The notes below the pieces were generated by a model, which saw only the letters and a program-made list of their open reading frames with translations, did no database searches and was not told the origin of the DNA. Positions 18,229 to 27,770 of a DNA stretch of 64,000 nt are shown here, piece by piece (positions within the stretch are counted from its first letter, which is position 1; every line of letters starts with the position of its first letter). The stretch lies in contig NZ_SWCN01000001.1 in the NCBI RefSeq assembly GCF_005116575.1, positions 1 to 64,000 on the forward strand. Reading direction: 5' to 3'. The position numbers and the translations under genes are program-made. This DNA is from Desulforhopalus sp. IMCC35007. GTDB taxonomy: Bacteria > Desulfobacterota > Desulfobulbia > Desulfobulbales > Desulfocapsaceae.

Positions 18229-19242
18229 TTACATTCCGTAAGTTACAAAATGATCAACGAGTGTGGTGACTCCCTTCTCAATAGCGAGATTAAAAAGAGT
18301 GTCATATTGATTGTCGGCAAGGATGGATTCAGGTGATACAAGTACTCTTACTCTGTTAGACCACACCACATTTCCAGTAGATGCCTCTTGAATCCATACA
18401 CGTAATTGAACTGCTGCTTGATCTACTTTTCCACTAGTATGGGTTACTTTTCCTATACCGTATCCTGCACCACCCCATAGAACCGCATTGGATGAGCTGC
18501 CAGATAACTCAAAGAGGGAATCTTTGTCACTAAATGGCATGCTCCCTGCGTTGTAACCTATTATGCTGCCAATGAGAGCACCTGTTAGTGCTTCATTTCT
18601 TTCATCGTACTCATCAGAGTTGGCGAAGCCATTGAGAATTCTGTTGGTCCCACCATTTACGAATGGTAGTATACCTTTTTTCCAAGGAGCCCATGTTGCT
18701 TCGTCTCTTGTTTTAAATTCAAGAATACGGCCACGGACAATGTAATCAGCATCAAAATGTCGTCCAATTTTAGCAACTTTCGTAGGGGTGAGACGATGGG
18801 TCCCAGGGGATTTCGTTTGGGATTGAGAAACATCAGTTTCGATTTGGTTTTTATACCGACGTATTTCCATTTTCATGGCTTCTGACCAGTCAGCCTGCAA
18901 TTCGTACTCAAGAGAGGCGGTATTTGACTGTTGGTAAGAAGTACCCTCAATAATTTTTTCATCTACGAGGTAGTCAAATACATCTTCCTGAACAGGAAGT
19001 ACAAAACCGTTGCTAATGAACTTATCAGTCATGCTTTCAGTGATCACCATATTCCTACGCTGCGCTGATTGGAGATCACCTTGGGAATAATCTGCAAAAG
19101 GAAGAATTACAATGCTTTTTCCAGCTCCAGGACCATTAACTTGGGGGCCTTGAGTAACATTTAAGGTTTCTACGACTGTCTGTCCACATCCAGCTAAGCT
19201 AATAGCTAAAATTCCAATGACTAAAGATTTCAGCCTATTCAT
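18229..19242 (-). CDS. lipoprotein, CsgG/LpoB-like, last gene of the pilus operon
   Basis: 337 residues. Lipoprotein signal peptide with lipobox SLAGC. The N-terminal half has the CsgG/LpoB-like feature SIVILPFADYSQGD, then a search-for-partner region, ADYIVRGRILEFKT, a glycine-zipper-like helix (ALTGALIGSIIGYNAGS), and VDQAAVQLRVWIQEASTGNVVWSNR near the end. Such lipoproteins form or organise outer-membrane secretion channels or regulate cell-wall enzymes. It lies 46 bases downstream of the secretin gene and probably serves secretin assembly as a pilotin-like factor; this is inference. Confidence 0.7.
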   Translation of the reverse strand: MNRLKSLVIGILAISLAGCGQTVVETLNVTQGPQVNGPGAGKSIVILPFADYSQGDLQSAQRRNMVITESMTDKFISNGFVLPVQEDVFDYLVDEKIIEGTSYQQSNTASLEYELQADWSEAMKMEIRRYKNQIETDVSQSQTKSPGTHRLTPTKVAKIGRHFDADYIVRGRILEFKTRDEATWAPWKKGILPFVNGGTNRILNGFANSDEYDERNEALTGALIGSIIGYNAGSMPFSDKDSLFELSGSSSNAVLWGGAGYGIGKVTHTSGKVDQAAVQLRVWIQEASTGNVVWSNRVRVLVSPESILADNQYDTLFNLAIEKGVTTLVDHFVTYGM

Positions 19243-19288
19243 ATTTGTCCTCTCTAATGAAAAAAAATAAATTCATATTTGAAAAATA

Positions 19289-21172
19289 TTAAATGATTCT
19301 TGGTTGTAAAAGAATTATCAACTCGCGTTTAGTTTTAGTTTTTTCTTCATAGCCAAAGAGGTACTTGAAAAACGGAATACCACTGGTTCCGGGAATGAAG
19401 GATCCGTCATTAGAATCAGAACTTGAGATTAATCCCCCAATCACAAGCATGTCACCATTGTTGACTTTTACAGTTGTACTCATTTCTCTCACATTGATTA
19501 TCGGAAGTCCAACTTCCCCCAGACCTACAGTGCGATATTCTATGGGTTCCTCCAACTCAGATGTGACTGGAACAAGATTTAAGATAATTTCATTATCATC
19601 AAGAATATTAGCAGTTAATGCCAGGCCAACTCCGGAGAGCGCTCGTGCGGTTTCAGCGGTATACGTTATCGTTCCGTTGTCTGAATCAACATCGGATGTA
19701 ATCTGATCAATATAGGTGACATTACGACCAACTGTCATTAATGCTGGTTGTCCATTTAAAACACTTAACTTAGGATTAGACAGGATGTTTGTTTGGCCCT
19801 GTTCTGAAACTGCATTGATAAATGTATCAAAAGTGAATGAGGCGAGCGAAATTGCACCAGCATAGCCTGATGAGAAACCATTGGTCAGTACGGTAGCAGC
19901 CGAGGTTATGCTCGAAGCTATATTATTCGATATATTCGTACCTATATCATCTGTTATATTCGTTCTTATACCATCCGATGTGTTATTAGTAGAAGTATAC
20001 GACCTGCCATTTTCTCTAGTACTCGTATTGGTGTTATCCGTACTATTTGTTTTGGTATTGCTGTAGCTTCTTGAGGTTGAAGCCGAACCAGACGAAACAG
20101 AAAGATTTTCAAGAATTGCATTCCAGTTCAACCCGACAGAGCTGTAGTCGTCTAATTGTACTTCAATAATTTTGGCTTCAATGGAGATCTGCTTATATAA
20201 TTCTTTTTTCAGAGATTTGAAATATACGTCCAGTTTGTCTATGAGAGGGCGGGGGGCGGTAACAGTGATTAATCCAACAGGTTTGTCAATAAAGTAGGAA
20301 TTACCCCCGGAAGATTTTCGAAAGGTAGCTTCGACTATCTGTTTGTCCTTATTAGTGTCAGTTCCAAGAGCAGGATCATTTGTGTTTACAGTATTTTCAG
20401 AATTTGAAGTAGCAATACCCTTTACTTCTTCTGTTGTCCAGATGTTGAGAATAGCATTGAGATTATTCTCAATGCTACTCCAAGTATTGAATTCAATTCC
20501 TCCTAGTTCGCCGTTTGTTGTCCTGTTTATTGCAGCACCATCGGTCATTAATGAAATCTCTCCGGCAACATTAGTATTACTTTCTCCCCCGCCGGTGCTA
20601 CCTAAGACATCGCCACCTGTGTTGGTTTTATATGCCTGTTTTATAAATGGCATAGCAATATGAAATTGCCTAGTCTCTTTATACTTTACAATAATGGTAG
20701 TTCCCTGCATTTCATGATAATAATCGACTTGTCTGAGCATGTTGTCGATGGCTTCGTAAAAATCATCATTAGCGCCTATGTTGACATCAACAAGTACATT
20801 TTTGTCGACATCGCTGGCCCAGGAGACATTCATGTCTTTGAGAGATGCTAATCGTTTGAGAATATCAACAAGTGGTTGAGGCCCCCGCACGGATGTTATT
20901 TTTGCTCCAACCTTCAGTTTACTCTCTTCTGATATTAGTACGTCGTCTGCTTCATCTTTGTCCACAATATATGATCCGGTTTGGTATCTAACCGGCAGAC
21001 TAGCTGGCGAGACAGGAACGTTCATTGTCTCGGGAGGGCTAACGGGCGGCACCATTTCTGTTGCCTTGCTGGGAATTTGTTCTTTTTGTGGTGTCTCAGT
21101 GGCACATGAACTAAACAGCAATGAGAGTAGCAAGAGGCTACTGCAAATAAAACAATATTTTAGGTACTTCAT
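19289..21172 (-). CDS. lipoprotein secretin (MshL/PilQ type)
   Basis: About 627 residues. Lipobox LLFSSC, then an N-terminal STN/N0-like region (VDILKRLASLKDMNVSWASD), N1-like segments, and a C-terminal secretin beta domain ending in NNGDMLVIGGLI and TKRELIILLQPRII. FDTFINAVSEQGQTNILSNP is the typical start of the secretin core. A Ser/Thr/Asn-rich insert (around SYSNTKTNSTDNTNTSTREN) of about 60 residues sits before it. The ATG at 21172 was chosen because it has AGAGG upstream and puts the signal peptide first; the frame extends to 21217. Forms the outer-membrane pore of a type IV pilus/MSHA system. Being a lipoprotein with this ending resembles MshL more than PilQ. Confidence 0.87.
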   Translation of the reverse strand: MKYLKYCFICSSLLLLSLLFSSCATETPQKEQIPSKATEMVPPVSPPETMNVPVSPASLPVRYQTGSYIVDKDEADDVLISEESKLKVGAKITSVRGPQPLVDILKRLASLKDMNVSWASDVDKNVLVDVNIGANDDFYEAIDNMLRQVDYYHEMQGTTIIVKYKETRQFHIAMPFIKQAYKTNTGGDVLGSTGGGESNTNVAGEISLMTDGAAINRTTNGELGGIEFNTWSSIENNLNAILNIWTTEEVKGIATSNSENTVNTNDPALGTDTNKDKQIVEATFRKSSGGNSYFIDKPVGLITVTAPRPLIDKLDVYFKSLKKELYKQISIEAKIIEVQLDDYSSVGLNWNAILENLSVSSGSASTSRSYSNTKTNSTDNTNTSTRENGRSYTSTNNTSDGIRTNITDDIGTNISNNIASSITSAATVLTNGFSSGYAGAISLASFTFDTFINAVSEQGQTNILSNPKLSVLNGQPALMTVGRNVTYIDQITSDVDSDNGTITYTAETARALSGVGLALTANILDDNEIILNLVPVTSELEEPIEYRTVGLGEVGLPIINVREMSTTVKVNNGDMLVIGGLISSSDSNDGSFIPGTSGIPFFKYLFGYEEKTKTKRELIILLQPRII

Positions 21173-21224
21173 AAAAACCTCTTGGAATGAAAATTTTGAG
21201 AGAGAATTAGATTCCATTTTATTT

Positions 21225-23141
21225 TTAATAAAGATCTTTAGCAGCCAAGCGGCCTTCTATATATTTCTTGAGATCGCTTCGTATCTGAAAGCCAGATGTA
21301 AGAATTGCCTGATACTGCTTCGTCGCTTCTTTAGCCTTTCCGAGTTTGTCAAGAATTCTAGCTTTGGAAACCATAGTTTCTAGATTTTCACCGTAATAAG
21401 AATCGTATTTATCAAGAAGTTTGAGTGCTGCTTCGTTTTGACTATTGTTTTCACTGAACGCAGCAAAACTGATAAGAGCTTCTTTCATTGGTGGTGAATT
21501 ACTTATGCTTTGTGAAAAATATTCTTTTGCTTCGGAAATCCTTTGCATATTGGCTGAACCAATTGCAGCGTAAAGTGCTGCTTGAGCATTTTGAGGATCT
21601 TGCTTCAAGCTTTCCTTTGCATAGTATACGGCTTTGGCATTGAATCCTAGGTTAACCAGATAGAGAGTGGCGAGCTTATTTGAAATTTTGATATTTTCGG
21701 GCCAGAGCTCCAATGCTTTGATATAGAGAAGAGAAGCATTTTCAAATTCTTCGCGCGTCTCAAGATCCTGGGCTTTTGCCATGAACTCTTTCGCCAGCAT
21801 AATTTCCTTTGAAAGGGTGTTGGACTTTTCAATCACTAAGGCTTCTTGCTCGATAACTTCAACATCTGCCTCAAAGGCAAGGTTATTTTCCGCCCTGGTC
21901 GGCCAGACGAACTCTTTTTTGGCAGGATATATCACGATAGTATTAAAGCGTTCTTCTTTTTTCAGGTCCATGAGGTTGAGAATTATATCAAGGGCAAAAT
22001 CCCATGGAACATCAGTTAAAGCGAGTGTGAGTACTCCTTCTACCTGTTCATCTACAATGATATTTAAATCAGTAATCTGTCTGAAAAGTCGAAAAACGTT
22101 ATGGATATCAATTTTATAGAAATCAACACTGATCCGTTGTTTCTTGTAGCCAGAAAAAGAGAAGCTGTCTTCAAGAGCAGAGGCTTGTGCCTGAGCTGCT
22201 TGCTCAACAATTTCGTCAGGATCCTGACTCAATAATTTTTCTGAAGAACCTATAAGAGCATCTAAAGTCGTATCACCTTGTGGCTGAGTGGTTGATGCGG
22301 GAGCTGCAGTTGCAACGTTAGCTGCTGTTTCATTGCTGATTGTTTGGCCTTTGTTTGTTTCGTCGATGACGACACTGAGTCCATTGGGAGATGGGGCGAC
22401 GGTGTAGGTAAAAAGGTTTTGAGACGCAGAGTCAAAAACGATCCGGGCACCTTTACCTCGAGCTGCGACGCGAACTTTATCTACACTGGTACCTATCTGT
22501 TTTTCCGGAACCAGTTCATTGATTGCCACATCTTCGATATCTATGTACATCCGAGGTGGTCTATTCGCCCCACTACCTATCGTGTCAACGGTGTAATTGT
22601 CTATTGGACCATTAGAGAGAATGGTAATCGTTGTGCTGTTAGGGGTACTTTCAACTTTAAAATCAGTCAGCGATCGCACATCTACTGGGGTGAGGTCGGC
22701 AGTTTTATTAGTGGCACTTCCAGGTGTTACTGATAATTTAATATCGTTGCCAACAAGTTCGACATCATAGTCGTGGGTATCTGCAAGTGTGAAAATAAGC
22801 CGTTTGATATGTGGCGTCTGATCAGTCAAATCTTCGATAGCCAATGAACTGAAATCATTTTTAGGAACTGCTATTTTTTCTTCTGTAATTTGCGAATTCA
22901 GAGTAGCACCTGCAATATCTATGACGACTCTGAATGGTGCAAATCTTTCTGAAACTGTGTATGCTGGTTTGGATTTACCAAATAGTGTGTATTCCAGGCT
23001 ATCTGTAGTCAGTGTTGCAGTAACATCTATGATTTCATAGGAAACGTCTGTTGCCGATTTTGCAAAATCTGTCTGAAATGTGAACAAGATGCAAAATGCG
23101 AAGAAAACAGCAAGTTTTGTTTTTGCGAGCCATTTAAGCAT
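21225..23141 (-). CDS. AMIN-STN-TPR protein, PilQ N-terminal module without the pore domain
   Basis: 638 residues. Signal peptide (LAVFFAFCILFTF), two AMIN-like domains (about residues 30-130 and 160-265: FRVVIDIAGATLN, MYIDIEDVAINE, GARIVFDSA), and an STN/secretin N-terminal domain (about 335-405: ISVDFYKIDIHNVFRLFRQI, LNIIVDEQVEG). It then continues into four to five TPR-like repeats (450-620) instead of a secretin core. It looks like the periplasmic half of PilQ joined to an MshN-like TPR half. AMIN domains bind peptidoglycan, so it probably anchors the secretin encoded by the next gene. Overlaps none; pilP starts 3 bases upstream. Confidence 0.8.
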   Translation of the reverse strand: MLKWLAKTKLAVFFAFCILFTFQTDFAKSATDVSYEIIDVTATLTTDSLEYTLFGKSKPAYTVSERFAPFRVVIDIAGATLNSQITEEKIAVPKNDFSSLAIEDLTDQTPHIKRLIFTLADTHDYDVELVGNDIKLSVTPGSATNKTADLTPVDVRSLTDFKVESTPNSTTITILSNGPIDNYTVDTIGSGANRPPRMYIDIEDVAINELVPEKQIGTSVDKVRVAARGKGARIVFDSASQNLFTYTVAPSPNGLSVVIDETNKGQTISNETAANVATAAPASTTQPQGDTTLDALIGSSEKLLSQDPDEIVEQAAQAQASALEDSFSFSGYKKQRISVDFYKIDIHNVFRLFRQITDLNIIVDEQVEGVLTLALTDVPWDFALDIILNLMDLKKEERFNTIVIYPAKKEFVWPTRAENNLAFEADVEVIEQEALVIEKSNTLSKEIMLAKEFMAKAQDLETREEFENASLLYIKALELWPENIKISNKLATLYLVNLGFNAKAVYYAKESLKQDPQNAQAALYAAIGSANMQRISEAKEYFSQSISNSPPMKEALISFAAFSENNSQNEAALKLLDKYDSYYGENLETMVSKARILDKLGKAKEATKQYQAILTSGFQIRSDLKKYIEGRLAAKDLY

Positions 23142-23144
23142 TTT

Positions 23145-23696
23145 CTATTCTTCTCCCTCTTTCTTGAGTATCATTACAATTTCTGTAATGATTTTCTTTC
23201 CTGCACGAGTCTCGGCAGTCTCTTCTATGAGGACGCGGTTCAAGGCAATATCTTTTACAACCCCTCTGCGTCCTATTTTTATTCCCTCGGTCAGGACGTA
23301 GCCCTTTCCTGTGAAATCCTCTACCATGGCGATGTCTTCACCGCCTTTTTGCATCAATGCTACAAGTGTTAGCTGGCCAGGTTCAAAAAGTTGCATCCCT
23401 GTAAGTGGTTCTTTACTTTCAATGACTTCATTCATGTCGACACTTGCAGTTGCGGCTTTTTCCGAAAGAAAAGGAACGAAAGGGTCGGCTCTGTTTTCTA
23501 AGACGTATTCAAAACGATTTGCATTTACGTTTTCCCCAAGCAGGTTTGGTTCGCTTGTATCAACGGCACTCATGGATACCGCAGGGAGGACAAGAATTGA
23601 AGACGCAAGCAGAAAACAAACAGCAACACTATTGTATATTTTTCTAACATGTATCTTTGGGGTCTTGTTATACATAGGTAAACTCATAACATTCAT
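23145..23696 (-). CDS. pilP: type IV pilus assembly protein PilP
   Basis: 183 residues. One N-terminal hydrophobic segment (VAVCFLLASSILVLPAV), a disordered linker, and a C-terminal PilP beta domain with FEPGQLTLVALMQKGGEDIAMVEDF, TEGIKIG and a hydrophobic-acidic end. Links the PilMNO inner-membrane complex to the secretin. The lipobox typical of PilP is not evident. Its start overlaps the pilO stop by four bases (ATGA), indicating translational coupling. Confidence 0.85.
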   Translation of the reverse strand: MNVMSLPMYNKTPKIHVRKIYNSVAVCFLLASSILVLPAVSMSAVDTSEPNLLGENVNANRFEYVLENRADPFVPFLSEKAATASVDMNEVIESKEPLTGMQLFEPGQLTLVALMQKGGEDIAMVEDFTGKGYVLTEGIKIGRRGVVKDIALNRVLIEETAETRAGKKIITEIVMILKKEGEE

Positions 23697-24310
23697 TTTT
23701 TGGGTGCTTTGGGAAGTTCAACATTCGTAAAGCGATACGTAACGAGTTTGCAATCAGAGCTGAGCAACATCTCACCACCTTCTTTTTTAGGTGAACTCAT
23801 TTTTATGTTGGTGACAGACACTATCCTCTCAAGTTTGCTGACCTGGTCAAAGAAAAATCCCATATTATGATATGGACCCCGGACATTGATGGTTACAGGC
23901 AATTCGGCATAAAAGTCTTTTGGAACATCTGCAAGTGGCTTGAAAGTGAGAAAATCAAGCCCTGCATTGCGGCCCAGAGACGAAATATCCTTTAAAAGTT
24001 TAGGAATCTCACTGTCTTTGGGTAATAGAACTGAGGTTTCATCAAATTTTAACTGGGCGTCTGCAAGTTCTTGTTCAAACTTTTCTTTATTGGCAGCCTT
24101 GGCCTTTGCTTCCTGAACCTGTTGTTTGAGTTGTTCCGTTTGCCCTGTAAGTGTCTCAATCGTTGTCGATTTGGGCTGATAGTACGCGAAATAAAAGGCG
24201 ACAATAGGAAGAAGTAGTATTGCGACAACAATTGCAATCTTCGTCCGTTGTTCCAGAGGGATATATTTTTCGTTGATAAAATTTGTTAAAGCTTGATTAC
24301 TCTTTTTCAT
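23693..24310 (-). CDS. pilO: type IV pilus assembly protein PilO
   Basis: 205 residues. Short cytoplasmic N-terminus, one membrane helix (IAIVVAILLLPIVAFYFAYY), a coiled coil (about residues 50-95), then a ferredoxin-like periplasmic domain (ISSLGRNAGLDFLTFKP, VTINVRGPYHNMGFFFDQVS). Forms the inner-membrane alignment complex with PilN. Sits between pilN and pilP in a five-gene operon. Confidence 0.9.
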   Translation of the reverse strand: MKKSNQALTNFINEKYIPLEQRTKIAIVVAILLLPIVAFYFAYYQPKSTTIETLTGQTEQLKQQVQEAKAKAANKEKFEQELADAQLKFDETSVLLPKDSEIPKLLKDISSLGRNAGLDFLTFKPLADVPKDFYAELPVTINVRGPYHNMGFFFDQVSKLERIVSVTNIKMSSPKKEGGEMLLSSDCKLVTYRFTNVELPKAPKK

Positions 24311-24337
24311 ACAGTTGTCTCAGAAATATTAGGAGCA

Positions 24338-24916
24338 TCATTGAGGCTCAGAAATCTTTGGTTCTGCCGGTGCGGGGTGAGCCACACTGCATGCGAGTTC
24401 AAAACTCTTTAAATTCTTACCAGATATTATCTTAAGAGAAGAATCTGTCAGAGTAACATCAGTTACAAAGGGTGATTCTTTTAAATTATCCATAAATTGT
24501 GCCACGGTCTGGTTATCAAGAGCAATTCCGGATAGCCGCAGCGAGGATTCTTGCTGATGTAAGGACAGGAGCCACATTCGCTGATTATCAATGCGGTTTG
24601 CAACTTCGTCGAGCACCCTCACTGTAAGGGACGAATCCGTTTTCAATTGCTTGATGATATCTGTTTTTCTTGTCAGTTCTTCCCTGTCTTTTTTAAGCTT
24701 AGCAATTTCAGCAAGAGTTTTGTTATAGGAATTCTTCTCGGTGTTAAGTTGCTTCACTTCATCCTGTAGTGAAGAAATTTTCTGTGCTTGTATGAATCCA
24801 ACAGTTGCAAGCATGGCAAGAAGCAATAAGAAGAATAAAAAGATCGTTGTTATCTGCTTCCGTGCCTTGGCCCTTCTCTTGAGTTGCCTTACCGGCAGCA
24901 GGTTGATTTTTAACAT
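24338..24916 (-). CDS. pilN: type IV pilus assembly protein PilN
   Basis: 192 residues. Starts MLKINLLPVR, the conserved cytoplasmic tail that inserts into PilM. A membrane helix (TTIFLFFLLLLAMLATVGFI) follows, then a coiled coil and a periplasmic domain (MWLLSLHQQESSLRLSGIA). Gene order, spacing (22 bases after pilM) and the N-terminal motif make the assignment firm. Confidence 0.92.
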   Translation of the reverse strand: MLKINLLPVRQLKRRAKARKQITTIFLFFLLLLAMLATVGFIQAQKISSLQDEVKQLNTEKNSYNKTLAEIAKLKKDREELTRKTDIIKQLKTDSSLTVRVLDEVANRIDNQRMWLLSLHQQESSLRLSGIALDNQTVAQFMDNLKESPFVTDVTLTDSSLKIISGKNLKSFELACSVAHPAPAEPKISEPQ

Positions 24917-24938
24917 AGCTAAACCTTAGCGAGAATAA

Positions 24939-25994
24939 TTATAAAGATGAGGGCCTGAGAGCTATTCCTGCAGCAATGGCCATTTCCGGGCCAATGCTTT
25001 TAAGATAGTCAGCGTCAATTCTTTTATCGTTTGATGCCATGTTGGCAAAAGGATTGAAAAGTTCAATTTTCAAGTCCGTCTCTTGAGCTAGAAAATCTAT
25101 AAGACCTGCTACTTTAGCCCCACCACCACTCAGGATCAGTTTTTTCAGGGGCTGTTCTGGGTGGTTTGAGTGGTACAGATCAATGGCTTTTTTTATTTCA
25201 AGAATCCATTGGGTGCAGGTTGCAGAAAAAATATCTTCTATTTCTTCTCGTTTATCTCCTGCGGGCAGTGAACCGAGCTTAAGTTCTTCGGCCTCATCAA
25301 ATTCTATATCAAAAACGTTCTGGATCTGTTCAGTCAACTGCCTGCTTCCAACAATGATATCTCTGGCAACAACAGATACACCTTGAGAGAGAATGTTGAT
25401 GTTCATTTTTGAAGCACCAATATCCACCAATGCAATATTGTCGTTTTTTTCGTAATTATACTCGTACACGTTTTCTAGGGCGAAACCATCAACATCCACA
25501 ACAACCGCGGTAAGACTTATGCTTTGAAGCATTTCAAGATATTCGTCTACGATATCTTTTTTAGCAGCTACCAGCATAACATCGGTTTTCCCTGGGTTTT
25601 CCGATGTTTTCAAATCATGAAAATCAAGATAAACGTCATCAATGTCAAAGGGTATATATTGCTCAGCTTCTGACATTATGTGTTCTTCAAGTTCGGCTTC
25701 CTCCATGACTGCAAGATTTACCTTTTTCACTATGACAGAATAGCCTGAAATAGAGAAACCTACTTTTTTATTCCGTATCTTTAAGTTTTTGAAGAGATCA
25801 GAGATAACCTCGGCGACGACCTCAGGATCATTCAGCGTGCCGTCCTCAACAGCTCCTTCGGGTAAAACATTACTCCCGAGGGCAACGATGGCATAACCGT
25901 CTGAAGTCCGTTTAAGTTGACAGACTTTTACGGCATGGGAGCCAATGTCAATACCTACAACTAAATCGTTTTGGGATGTGAACGGCAAATTCAT
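24939..25994 (-). CDS. pilM: type IV pilus assembly protein PilM
   Basis: 351 residues. Actin-like cytoplasmic ATPase: LVVGIDIGSHAVKVCQLK (phosphate 1), NIALVDIGASKMNI (phosphate 2), LILSGGGAKVAGL (adenosine). SEAEQYIPFDIDDVYLDF is the family signature. First gene of the pilus operon pilM-N-O-P, AMIN-STN-TPR, secretin, lipoprotein. The extension ATPases, PilC and pilins must be elsewhere. Confidence 0.95.
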   Translation of the reverse strand: MNLPFTSQNDLVVGIDIGSHAVKVCQLKRTSDGYAIVALGSNVLPEGAVEDGTLNDPEVVAEVISDLFKNLKIRNKKVGFSISGYSVIVKKVNLAVMEEAELEEHIMSEAEQYIPFDIDDVYLDFHDLKTSENPGKTDVMLVAAKKDIVDEYLEMLQSISLTAVVVDVDGFALENVYEYNYEKNDNIALVDIGASKMNINILSQGVSVVARDIIVGSRQLTEQIQNVFDIEFDEAEELKLGSLPAGDKREEIEDIFSATCTQWILEIKKAIDLYHSNHPEQPLKKLILSGGGAKVAGLIDFLAQETDLKIELFNPFANMASNDKRIDADYLKSIGPEMAIAAGIALRPSSL

Positions 25995-26351
25995 GTCGGT
26001 TGTATTGAAAAAGTTAATGTTGACTTACACGGTATCAATTTTTGTACATCGATAAACACCTGATTTTTCATGTACATACCGCTATTAGGGCACAAATAAA
26101 ATTCTTTGTCAAGGAAAAGAATGGTTGTTAAAGTCAAAAAATTCTTATTTAACAGGTGCTTATTTCAATACGAGCTGGCGTGTTTTGAGGTGTTTTCCAC
26201 AACATATTGTTGATAGGAGGTTGTCTGGTACTGCATGCGGTATGGTTGTAAAAATTATACCGGTGTAAGGATGAACTCACTTGTAATTGATGTTTAATTC
26301 AAGTAGTTTTCGGCAAACTGTTTTTTGATTTTATTCCAATTTTAATTTTTG
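25995..26351. other. divergent promoter region of pilM and lepB
   Basis: About 357 bases. On the minus strand a perfect TTGACA (26112-26107) with CTAATA (26088-26083) 18 bases away is a weak promoter candidate for the pilM operon. No gene, RNA or repeat recognised. Confidence 0.4.
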
Positions 26352-27008
26352 ATGAGGTTTGCTTTGTCCAATACAGGAAAAACGAAATCGGTCTTTAGAG
26401 AATATTTTGAAGCGATTTGTATTGCAATACTGCTAGCGTTATTTATTCGGACCTTCATTGTACAGGCTTTTAAAATACCATCAGGTTCTATGTTGCCAAC
26501 ACTTTTGATTGGTGATCATCTTCTGGTGAATAAATTTATCTATGGAATACGTGTTCCATTTACCGGTAAAATTATCATTCCCATCGTCGACCCTTCTAAG
26601 GGTGACATCGTGGTTTTTAAATTTCCAAAAGATCGATCTGTTGACTATATAAAAAGAGTAGTTGGGACTCCTGGTGATACCGTTGAGATTAAGAACAAGA
26701 AAGTTTTTGTAAATGGGATCGGTGTGGATGATCCTCATGCACATGTCAGTTCTCCTGCTGTTCTTGACGCCCAGGTGAGCCCGCGAGATAATTTTGGTCC
26801 AATCCTGGTTCCTGAAGACCGAATATTTGTGATGGGAGATAATCGAGACAACAGTTACGACAGTCGGTTCTGGGGCTTTGTCGATCAGAAGGATATTCTC
26901 GGTAAAGCTTTTATTCTATACTGGTCATGGGATATCGATAAATCCCTGTTTTCTGTCGAGAGACTTAAGTCAATCAGGTGGGGACGGATCGCAAATTTGA
27001 TTGATTAG
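26352..27008 (+). CDS. lepB: signal peptidase I
   Basis: 218 residues. Removes signal peptides of exported preproteins at the inner membrane. One N-terminal membrane helix (AICIAILLALFIRTFIV), catalytic serine in IPSGSMLPTL (S46), catalytic lysine in DYIKRVVGTPGD (K101), and the conserved box FVMGDNRDNSYDSRFWG. ATG at 26352 preferred over the preceding in-frame TTG; no clear ribosome site. Confidence 0.95.
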   Translation: MRFALSNTGKTKSVFREYFEAICIAILLALFIRTFIVQAFKIPSGSMLPTLLIGDHLLVNKFIYGIRVPFTGKIIIPIVDPSKGDIVVFKFPKDRSVDYIKRVVGTPGDTVEIKNKKVFVNGIGVDDPHAHVSSPAVLDAQVSPRDNFGPILVPEDRIFVMGDNRDNSYDSRFWGFVDQKDILGKAFILYWSWDIDKSLFSVERLKSIRWGRIANLID

Positions 27009-27014
27009 CATAAC

Positions 27015-27057
27015 AGGCCTTCCTTTTCCTTGGTAAACCGTGGATTTGGGAAGGCCT
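27015..27057. terminator. stem-loop between lepB and sfsA
   Basis: AGGCCTTCC (27015-27023) pairs perfectly with GGAAGGCCT (27049-27057), between the convergent lepB and sfsA genes. The 25-base loop and lack of a T-run make its strength uncertain. Confidence 0.5.
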
Positions 27058-27074
27058 TGTGTTGAACATGTCTA

Positions 27075-27770
27075 TTATAGTCTAACCGTTAGTGGGCGGT
27101 TGACCTCAATGTATTCTGGTTGTACATCTGCCTGGTAGGCCAGGACCATCACTCCTTTCGTCTTGGCTTCCTGCAGAGTTTTGGCATACAGCTCATCAAT
27201 GTGGGCGGCTGGAGTAAAGTGGTCGGCATCCATTCTCTGAACGAGAAAGAATATACAGCAATTTTCTCCTTCTTCCTTTAGACGCATGAGCTCGGTCAGA
27301 TGCTTTGTGCCTCTAGTTGTTACTGCATCCGGAAACATCGCACAATTGTTCTGTGCAAGAGAACAATTTTTAACCTCTATGTAAATGTCTACATTCTCTG
27401 TAAAAACCTGTAAGTCTAATCTGGTATGAACAGAAGTTTTTACCTCTCGCTTTATTTCTTTTACTGCGTCAAATTCTTTAATCTTTCCTGTTCGTATTGC
27501 TTCGGCGACAAGCACGTTGGTTTTTGCAGTATTGACTCCGACCCAGGTAGAGTTGTCCTGCACCATTTCAAGAGTGTAAGCATATTTACGATTAGGGTTG
27601 TTCGATAAGGAAAGGGCCACAGGACTTCCAGGGGTAGAGCAGGACAGCATGGTTCCGGTGTTAGGACAGTGCGCTGTAATGGTTTCCCCGTTTTCCAGCT
27701 CGATATCTGCCAGAAATCTTTTATATCTCTTAATAAGTCGTCCGTGGATAAGTGGAGTTGTGAATTGCAT
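27075..27770 (-). CDS. sfsA: sugar fermentation stimulation protein homologue
   Basis: 231 residues, usual length. Features KRYKRFLADIELENGE and HCPNTGTMLSC (OB-like N-terminus), then a nuclease-like fold with DIYIEVKNCSLA and FFLVQRMDADHFTPA. First described as a maltose-metabolism stimulator in E. coli; biochemical role uncertain, possibly nucleic-acid binding. Stands alone. Confidence 0.93.
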   Translation of the reverse strand: MQFTTPLIHGRLIKRYKRFLADIELENGETITAHCPNTGTMLSCSTPGSPVALSLSNNPNRKYAYTLEMVQDNSTWVGVNTAKTNVLVAEAIRTGKIKEFDAVKEIKREVKTSVHTRLDLQVFTENVDIYIEVKNCSLAQNNCAMFPDAVTTRGTKHLTELMRLKEEGENCCIFFLVQRMDADHFTPAAHIDELYAKTLQEAKTKGVMVLAYQADVQPEYIEVNRPLTVRL

